NCBI GenBank assembly: GCA_001586965.3
Contig: LUCW03001052.1
Span: 1 to 30,000, forward strand
DNA from: Sphaeroforma sirkka
Taxonomy: Eukaryota > Opisthokonta > Ichthyosporea > Ichthyophonida
DNA length: 30,000 nucleotides
Direction: 5' to 3'
Shown here piece after piece: positions 22,101-30,000 of the stretch. Under the pieces are notes generated by a model that worked only from the letters and a program-made list of their open reading frames with translations, did no database searches and was not told the origin of the DNA. The translations under genes and the position numbers were made by a program. How positions within the stretch are numbered: the stretch's first letter is position 1; each line of letters begins with the position of its first letter.

Positions 22101-25100
22101 AGCTCTGTATCAATTTAGAAGTGAGACAGTGTGGAAGTTCAGTGATTTGCCACGTTCAATTTTCGTTTTCTGGATGTTCCCAAGTTTTGGCCGCTGAGCT
22201 CCGGCTTTCGATGAGGTAGTGTATTCTATATTGCCCCGTTAGGGTACTATCACGTTGCGAACTATCAATCTTAACTCTAATGTATCAACGTTTTGTTATT
22301 CTTCAGTCGTTTGCTACTGGACGCGGTACAGCGCATTACATCTTCTCGATCATTGACCGTGAGCCTGCTATCAATAATCTGAGTACCACGGGCATCGTTC
22401 CCAGGACTTGCAATGGAAACATTAAGTTTGAGAATGTTGAATTTAACTACGCTAGCCGGGAAGAGAAGGTTTGCAACGGCATGGACTTTGACTTAAAGGG
22501 CGGCAAGACTTTAGCCCTGGTAGGACACAGGTACGATCCTTTGATGTCGTTTACATGGCGCAGTTGTGCTGGTTGCAGCGTTGCGTTTTTTATCGTAGAA
22601 CATGCTCAGTGGATGCTCTGTAGTTGTTTACAGGGTACCGTCTTTACCCTGTCTGTGGGTAGCGTGAAGCCGTCGTTGTGTTCATTGAATCCTGTAACCT
22701 TCAGAACGTGCACATTAGCTCCCCAATGACCTCGACCGTATACGGATTTAGTCTGTGAGTCACTTTCTGGATTTGCCCGAATGTTTTCCATCGAAAGTAG
22801 TACTGATGATGTTTATCTAGTTCTATGTTCATATCTCTTACATTTATTCACTTATGCGCAGTGGGTGCGGGAAAAGTACTTGCATTCAGCTGCTAGAGCG
22901 ATATTACGACGTGACTGGTGGGTCCATCAAAATAGACGGAGAAGACATTCGAAACGTCAACATACAATGGCTGCGATCGCAGATCGGCATCGTCAGCCAA
23001 ATGCCTACATTATTTGCGAAATCAATAGCTGAAAATATAGCAATGGGCGCTCCCATCGAAGAGGTATATTTCTCGAGCAAGTTGATCTATGCAAAGATAT
23101 TGACAACTTTCATTGTGTTTCGTACTTTAAGATAGACGCTGGTTTTTCTCGAATGCCCTGCTGTTCCCTACTTTTGCAGTTAATCGTTCATTCTTCTCGG
23201 GTTTTAATGGTATACAGGTGCCAGATTGGAATGGTACAGGACCACGCTTCCGTCGTAAACAAGTATGCCAAGAAGATATCGTAGCGGCCGCGAAGAACGC
23301 GAATGCTCACAATTTTATCTGTCAACTTCCCGATGGTTATGATACCATGGTGGGATCTCGTGGCTCTCAGCTCAGGTACTTCTTTTGTTTTGTTTCCGTT
23401 ACGAGGCTTTGATCTGACAATTCAATTTGGCGTATGTAGTGTCAAGTCTATAGTCATACTTTGTTGCATTTTTTTTGTTTTGTTTCCGTCACGAGGCTTT
23501 GATCTGACAATTCAATTTGGCGTTTGTAGTCGCAAGTCTATAGTCATAATTTTTGCATGAATTTGTGTTGAAGCTCGCTATTAGATATATCGTATATTGA
23601 TGCCGGTGTCCTACTTTCATCTTCTCAGTGGAGGTCAGAAGCAACGTATCGCAATCGCACGTGCACTGATTAGAAATCCAGCGGTGATGCTTCTCGACGA
23701 AGCCACGAGTGCTCTGGATAGTGAAAGTGAGCGTGTGGTGCAAGATGCACTGGAGAAGGCAAGCACAGGGAGAAGCACTATTGTTATCGCGCATAGGTTG
23801 ACCACTGTTCAGAACGCTGATACCATCGCGGTTGTAGAGGCTGGTCGCATAGTCGAGGCAGGCAGTCACGATGAGCTGCTGGCTAAAAAAGGTATTTTAT
23901 TATTATTCTTTTTTGGGGGGGGGGTTAGTGTCAGGATAGTTCGTAGTGCCTCGTTTGCACTGAGAAGGATCGTCAATCAATTGTGTTGCATTGACCTGGA
24001 CCGCTTTCGCCCACTTATTGAAAGCAAATCTTCAAAAATTCCTGGAAACATAAAAATTACTGACGTTCTCGATTTTGCCTTGTACACACCACAGGAAAAT
24101 ACTTCGATTTCGTTCAGTTGCAGCTCATGAACGGAGATTCTTCAAGCGATGACGGCTCTTCTGATGACGAAGCTATTGCTTATCAAAATACGAAACATGT
24201 GTCCAAAAAGCATTCTAGAAAATCATCCAGAAAATCATCGAAAATGTCATCTGTGAAGGTAATTCGGCACATCTAAGTTTCCGTTTTGGCATTAGTTCGA
24301 ACCTTTAACATTCTAAGAATTTCAGATACGAGATAATTGTTCAGCAGTCTCAATTTCTAATAGTAGAAGATACCGATTACAGCATCGAGTGTCCTTAATC
24401 CTATTCCCATCCAGTTGCGAGGTATTTTAGCCTGTACTTTTGCTCACTCCATCCATTGTTACAAATTTGAAATAGCGCGCCTCGATTCAGAGATTGAAGG
24501 AGGAGGCTGACGCTGCTAAATTGTTGGAACTAGTAGACGGCGATGCGGACAAGGTTGTCGACAATGGTGTAGTTTTCCGAGCATTCAAGATGAATGTTGG
24601 CGAGTGGAAACTTATTCTCTTGGGTCTGATAGGAGCGACTGGAATAGGGTTTTTATGGCCAGGATTTGCGATGGTCTTTTCTCGGATAATTACTGCGATG
24701 TTGGAGTCTGATCAAGATGAAGTGGACTTTCTCACAATCATGTTCGTCTGCCTAGCTGTTTTTGCATTTTTCTCACAAGTATGTTCTTCTGGTTTGTCCC
24801 TCGACACGACACTCGGAATGTGGTCTGTTTTGGTTCTCAAGTAGACGTGTATTGTTGCTTGGAACGTAGCGCTCGATATTTCAGTGCCGCAATGCGCTCT
24901 CGCTTGCAGTTGCTTGTCACGAAATCTCACTCACGCTTTTTACATTTCCTTGTGTTACAGTGGTTGGCCATCACACCCCTTGCGATGTCTGGAGAAGCTC
25001 TCACAATGCGCGTGCGGGAAGCTTCGTTCAAAGCACTGCTACGACAAGAAGTAGGGTTTTTCGACAAATCCGAGAATTCTGTGGGTGTGCTTTCTGCACG

Positions 25101-26798
25101 ACTTAGCACCGAAGCAGCCGATGTCCAAGCCATCACTGGTAGTCAACTGGGCTCCGTGATGACTACTATTGGGACTATGGCTTTTGGTCTGTCAATAGCG
25201 TTTGCATCATGTCCCCTGCTAGCGGCTGTGGTGCTCGCAATGGTAAGCCAACCTTGATGTGTCCCTACATGAGTATATACCCCTTTCATTTATGTGTCAG
25301 ATAAAATTAAAAGGTACGTTCAATTAAATAGCGCGTCCTCAGTATCAATGAACGATCATCTGTAGTGCTAACCTGTCGGGTTTTGGGATTCTGTACTTAT
25401 AGGTACCAGCAGTAGTAGTTTCGGGAGCTCTTCAAATGAGGGCCATGACCGGCTTTCAGAAAGATGGAAACAAAATGTTTGAGAAGGCTGGGAGTGTGGC
25501 AACCGAGACTGTGGATTCCATCCGAACTGTTCTGGCGATCAACGCACAAGACGAACAACTGGATAGATACGCGGACGAGCTTATGGTGCCATACAAATCT
25601 ACTATCAAGGCTTCGCATGTAACTGGCATTGGATTCGGGTTTTCCGAGTTCTTTATGTTTGCAATCTGGGCTGTGTCTTTCTACTACGGATCCACACTTG
25701 TGGATGATGGCAAGTGCGACTTCCAGGATATGTTGACCGCTATCAATGGTATCGTATTCGGAGCTATGACGCTGGGGCAAGTGTCAGCGATGATGCCTGA
25801 CGCGGGCAAGGCTAAGATCTCTGCAACGAAGGTATTCAGACTCATAGACCGTGTGCCTGAAGTGGACTCGTATAGTACCGAAGGAACGATTGTTGATCAT
25901 GTCGAAGGCAACCTTGACTTCAAGGATTTGGAGTTTGCATATCCTACACGTGAGGAAGTGCAGGTGTTGAAGAAGCTGAATGTGTCCATTGGAGCAGGAA
26001 AGTCGCTAGCTCTGGTCGGACAAAGTGGGGTAAGTTTACTGCGATTCGAGACTCTTTTTGTTTGTTTTTTTCTTGTATAGATTCGAACTGTTTTCGGCCC
26101 TTTGCATAAAATATCGATGACATCTTTTATGCCCCTGTACTCATCTTGTCCCTTTTCTTTCCTTCGAATCTTAGTGCGGAAAATCTACCCTGATTGCTCT
26201 TTCTGAGCGCTTCTACACGCTTCTGGGAGGGTCAATCTCATTGGACGGACAAGACATCACATCAATCAATATCGGATCACTTCGTGATCAGATCGGTCTC
26301 GTCAACCAGGAGCCTGATCTATTCAAAACATCGGTGCGAAACAACATTGCGTACGGACGTATCAAGACTAGAGATGTACCTGTGACCGAGGAGATGATTA
26401 TTAAGGCTGCCAAACTAGCCAATGCTCACGACTTTATCATGGATCTACCCGGCGGTTACGATTGTGATGTCGGCGACAGGGGAAGTCAGCTCTCTGGAGG
26501 ACAAAGGCAACGTATCGCTATCGCTCGTGCACTGGTACGAGACCCAAAGATTCTGCTGCTAGATGAAGCCACGTCGGCTTTGGATTCGCAAAGCGAGCGG
26601 TTAGTTCAGGCGGCGTTAGACAGTGCTTCTGTCGGCCGTACGACCATCTCGATCGCACACAGGTTATCGACCATCCAGAATGCCGATGTGATTGCATTTG
26701 TGAAGGAGGGAGTCATCGTAGAGAGCGGCACGCACTCGCATCTATTGGCGTTGAATGGCTATTATGCAAAATTAGTCAAAACGCAGTACAGAGAATGA
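19139..26798 (+). CDS. full-length ABCB (P-glycoprotein-like) ABC exporter
   Basis: Sixteen exons keep phase to 1324 residues: 19139-19286, 19652-19731, 20010-20148, 20690-20787, 21001-21289, 21480-21641, 21796-22007, 22307-22530, 22862-23063, 23218-23375, 23629-23891, 24095-24258, 24476-24778, 24961-25242, 25403-26029 and 26175-26798. Order: acidic N-terminus (1-76), TMD1 from [16 protein letters not shown]1, Ser/Lys linker (about 660-740), TMD2, NBD2. NBD1 has Walker A GHSGCGKST (449-457), LSGGQ (570-574), LLDE with Glu595 and His626. NBD2 has GQSGCGKST (1114-1122), Q-loop NQEPDLF, LSGGQ (1223-1227), LLDE with Glu1248 and His1279. Both ATP sites therefore look competent. An NSS sequon (Asn127) falls in the first extracellular loop, as in animal P-glycoprotein. 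The linker has RKSS repeats and KRAS716, kinase-type sites. The role expected for the family is ATP-driven export of hydrophobic compounds at the plasma membrane; the substrate is unknown. ATG 19139 is the first ATG of the open exon. Confidence 0.95.
23379..23558. repeat. 90-base tandem duplication inside ABC transporter intron 10
   Basis: Two copies with a 90-base period share TTTTGTTTTGTTTCCGT, ACGAGGCTTTGATCTGACAA and AAGTCTATAGTCATA, with few differences. They lie between the exon ending 23375 and the exon starting 23629, inside the intron that splits the NBD1 signature motif. Each copy includes a CTGAC followed about 20 bases later by TAG, resembling a branch point and acceptor. Confidence 0.92.
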
Positions 26799-27399
26799 GG
26801 TGCCGGTATGGAATCATCTATTCAATTTAGAAGGCTGCGACATCGTACAGCCCGACGGTTACGCTCCACGCTGTATTGGCACCGCAGGTCTATTCTTAGG
26901 AGATAGCATGTACACTCAGAAGAGGTTTGCATGGGATAATATAATTGAAATATGTATGTGACACTTTCGTATTTTATAGTCGTATACGTTAGCTAAGGTA
27001 GTTCGAACCTCAGACGCCTAGAGCGCAAGAAGAAGCAGTTATCTGTAGGCAGCATCAGCTAGTTTGCTGCTCTCAAGTTTTATGCGTGTAAGACCATTTA
27101 CACGAGTAAAATAAAAAATAAAAGGCAATCGTTAAGTATAGATCGTATCCAACGATCGTATGCAGATCGTATTCAACTCTATTAGAATCGTGTTGTGCCA
27201 TCTGCGGAATATTATGTAAATCGCGTCGTAGAGTACCTCCGGGCGTGTCTTCGACTGTCTACTTTCCCATTCTCTGTAACGAATATCTCATACCGTATCT
27301 GCAGACACAGCATACGTTCGCTGGCAATCGGGTCTACTTATGATTTCGTCGATATGACTAATTCCTAACATTTCGGAGATATCATGATATGCCAAACCA
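26799..27399. other. convergent 3' spacer of ABC and nuclear-protein genes
   Basis: This lies between the ABC stop (+) and the stop of the minus-strand gene. AATAAA-type runs near 27107-27124 could serve ABC transcript polyadenylation. Near 27137-27180 a short GATCGTAT motif recurs three times. No further exon is seen. Confidence 0.5.
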
Positions 27400-29940
27400 T
27401 CAAACGTCGAAAGAAGTCTTTTTGAATGGGCTTTTCTTGAATGAGCTTTGCGTTGATATGTCTTTCACGTCCAGTGAGAACGGATCCTCACTATCGACAT
27501 CAATCTGCATGAGAAAGTACATCGAATGAGAGTTGTATTGAAGAGCTGCCGTGTTTAACGATTTCCGGAAACGTTCGAATGGTCTTAACCAAATCATAAA
27601 CATCATACTAGGGATTTCACTTTGCTTGTGAAAGGCTTTTCACAATTTTCTGTTTAGAAATAACCGCTCATGTGCGCTATCAATCAACTCCCATATAATT
27701 TTCTGTTTAGAAATAACCGCTCATGTGCGCTATCAATCAACTCCCATATCAATAATATCTTGTGATATCGCACCTCGATGAATTCTGAGCTCCGTTTACT
27801 TTTTGCCTTCTTCGCACTAGGCCGTGACTGCGCATTCTCACTTGATTTGGGATTCGTAGTTGAATCTACGGAGTGCGATTTAAAATAAAAGACCATGAAG
27901 GCTGTTGATAAGTCTTGTAAACCCAGCTAGCCCAGTAACAACATAACTTCCACGCAGAGCCTACTAAGTTTTCTATTTGTCTTCACAATTAGCGAACAAA
28001 AACAGTATAACCATGTACTAAACTTCAGGGATCTAAAAATGACAGACATCGCTTGTAGCTATCCAAACATTTTCAACGATGCACATCTCTCATTGTTTGC
28101 AAACTCGCACACAATCAATTTTCCAATAAGACACTCACTTTGTATCATGCTGGTCAACGTTCCTTGTTTCATTTTTCTACTGTTTGGTTCGTTCTTTGCT
28201 AGTACGCCTTGGCTCTTGAACGCTTGAACCTTTTTTGTGTTCGCAATCTTACGTGGAGATAGCTTGGGAGCTGGCGGGCTGTTAGTGTCCTTCTTATTCG
28301 TAAGACCGTTGGTAGTTTTCCTCTTATTCTGAAGACAGCAAAGGAGAGCAACACCGGTCAAAAGAAGTAGAGCAAGTATAGAAACTTCTACAGTGCACAT
28401 GCAACATGAATCACCAAACGAAATTCTTCTCATGGAATCGCGAAAAGCAATTGCGGCCTGTGCACACAACGTTCGGCCTATGATAATAGCAGGAAGAATA
28501 TCCCAGAGTCCTTCAAAACAAGAAAATGTAACCATATACCTGACTAGTGCGTGCAGTCTTCCTTGACACATATTCTGTCTCAGCGTCCGATTCGCTATCC
28601 GCGGGCAGTGTGCGCTTACCTCTCGACGTGGGTTTTGGTATATATTCCGGCTCTTCGTCTTCATCATCAACATCCTCCCCACTCTCGTTGTCGCCGTCAC
28701 TCTCCGATTTCTCGCACACTTTTTTCTTGCTAACAACATTGCCAGTCCGCGGCAACCCTTCAAGTAACGACTTTTTCGACTGTGGGTTTGGTTCGTCTGT
28801 CCGCTTCAGGGGCGATTTCTTACCAATGACATACCTAGGCCCACTAGAACGGATTTCGTTCTCAGAATCGCTCTGTGCGTCGCCCGATGAGTCCTTCTCG
28901 ATATACATATCTGCATAGGACACTGTACGAGAAGAATATATGCATAAATAATTAGAATTCATGTTAACTGACCACTGGTTACTGTGAAATGAGACAACAC
29001 TGCACTATTGTATGAATTAACATAAACATAGAAATAATCATGAAAATAGCGGGAGATAGAAATTAAATGCTCAGTAGATATGATGTATTGTGATTGCACT
29101 TATGGTCGATATGCATATATGTACATGTAAATTGTGAGACCTTTTCATTAGCACTGCCGAAGTACATTAGTTGGGATAAATAACTGTAAAAAGTATATAA
29201 GTGCAAATTGATGTGTATCGATTGCAAGGCGCGATCTTTGGATATTTGAAAAGTGTAAATATACACATGGATATGTGTATACATAAAGCCTTGCATATAT
29301 TAAAATATAATCATACGTTTATGGACACACGAATACACATATAAACTTGTAGCCATATGTATATACTAATATATCCATTTATATTTGTATACTACATAAA
29401 GAACACTTTTAACAGCCTTTCAAGGACAACAACCTTCAGCTACGCGTCGACGCGGTCGATGCGTGGAAACTGACTCATTCGTCACCTCGTCTGCGATATG
29501 ATAAATAAAATTGAATTAGATTCGATGGCCGCAGAGGAGAAGTAGAAAATGTTCTGTTCATACGCTGATATCCTTCGGAATTTGCTGTAGTACTCTCTTG
29601 TGTATGCCTCACAAAGCATTCGAGACAACGAGATTGTTTCAGTACCCTTCTTCCATCTACTACAAAGTACCCGATATCACCACACAGCATACTACACTGC
29701 ACGACAGACCCAGCGAGGACGCATTCGAGAGCATATTGGATCGATTAGACAGACGTAGAATGAGAACACGTGCGCAATACTAAGGATAGATCGGAAGGAG
29801 ACCATCGAACTTGTATATGTACATGGCTCTACCTTCATCCGAAATTAAGATTGCTGATGGCTCTTCAGTGTCGGTGTTGTCGTCACTCACCACCAGCGGT
29901 CGCTCCGTTTGCGTCTTCAGATTTTCGTCTGATAACGCCG
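27400..29940 (-). CDS. disordered nuclear protein with SIM-like motifs (5' end outside window)
   Basis: Seven minus-strand exons join in phase: 29940-29833, 29659-29564, 29490-29434, 28922-28540, 28328-28139, 27865-27774 and 27504-27400, giving about 342 residues ending in TGA. The visible start carries PLVVSDDNTDTEE and AILISDE, each a short aliphatic core beside acidic residues, the usual form of a SUMO-interacting motif. A basic patch HRPRRRVAE and SYADMYIEKDSSGD follow. Then come a long Ser/Asp/Glu stretch (EKSESDGDNESGEDVDDEDE), repeated Lys-rich nuclear-localisation-like segments (KKSPLKR, KRKTTN, KKAKSKR), and KMKQGTLTSMI, a weak resemblance to a PCNA-binding box lacking its aromatics. 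The end is FKKSPFKKTSFDV. No folded domain is visible, so the family is unknown; a chromatin or DNA-repair role is only suggested. The acceptor at 29941 implies further exons to the right of the window. Confidence 0.62.
27644..27749. repeat. exact 53-base tandem duplication in an intron
   Basis: Copies at 27644-27696 and 27697-27749 appear identical, each beginning AATTTTCTGTTTAG and ending CAACTCCCATAT. They lie in the last intron of the nuclear-protein gene, just beyond the donor at 27773. Identity implies a very recent event or an assembly artefact. Confidence 0.95.
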
Positions 29941-30000
29941 CTGCAGGTTTAAGGATCTACCAGGTCGCAATGTAGCGACGCACACCGATCGAGGACCAGA

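Noticed and set aside
29424-29510. Plus-strand frame reading DNNLQLRVDAVDAWKL
   Set aside because: It is antisense to the phase-matched minus exon 29490-29434.
29604-29781. Plus-strand frame ending SILDRLDRRRMRTRAQY, with plausible composition
   Set aside because: It is antisense to minus-strand exon 29659-29564 and the intron before it. The minus-strand model has seven phase-matched exons, while this one has no upstream partner.
29823-29977. Plus-strand ATG frame starting MALPSSEIKIADG, looking like a first exon
   Set aside because: It is antisense to minus-strand exon 29940-29833, which is flanked by a good acceptor and donor and continues in phase.

Overview
This window comes from an intron-rich eukaryotic nuclear genome. 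Genes are split by short spliceosomal introns (about 50 to 430 bases, a few longer). Donors are mostly GTATGT, GTACGT or GTAAGT, and CTGAC-like branch points lie shortly before weak-pyrimidine acceptors. The content (a USP22/Ubp8-type SAGA deubiquitinase, a full-length ABCB transporter, a class B bHLH factor, an NME-type NDK protein) fits an opisthokont-grade protist. A unicellular holozoan such as an ichthyosporean is my guess, but nothing here proves the lineage. There is no sign of a prokaryotic or organellar origin. No virus-like element, transposase, CRISPR array or rRNA/tRNA gene was recognised.

Layout. 141-1767 (+): 3' part of a TPR-like protein gene. 2272-5074 (-): a six-exon bHLH transcription factor, convergent with the first gene. 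5678-7126 (-): an NDK-domain gene whose first exon was not found. 7870-8146 (-): a tentative small membrane-protein gene. 9533-14800 (+): a complete 13-exon USP22/Ubp8 homologue. 14940-19100: a gene-poor tract of higher-order repeats, pyrimidine-rich and heptamer microsatellites, a hairpin, a roughly 290-base TA/GATA/TG microsatellite, and an exon-sized fragment resembling the branched-chain dehydrogenase E2 subunit. 19139-26798 (+): a complete 16-exon P-glycoprotein-like ABC transporter of 1324 residues. 27400-29940 (-): the 3' seven exons of an acidic/basic nuclear protein with two SUMO-interaction-like motifs, whose 5' end lies outside the window.

The genes look like independent housekeeping and regulatory loci, not one system. 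Two links are worth noting. The bHLH protein has the H-E-R basic signature of CACGTG binders, and CACGTG lies 34 bases before the deubiquitinase start and again upstream of the bHLH gene itself. Three abutting TGACTCA (AP-1/Gcn4-type) heptamers lie about 260 bases before the ABC transporter start. The most unusual feature is a 161-base tandem duplication across an intron of the bHLH gene. It has made a potential in-frame 27-base exon inside helix 2. All gene models were assembled by hand from coding frames, splice signals and phase agreement; none is supported by transcript data.
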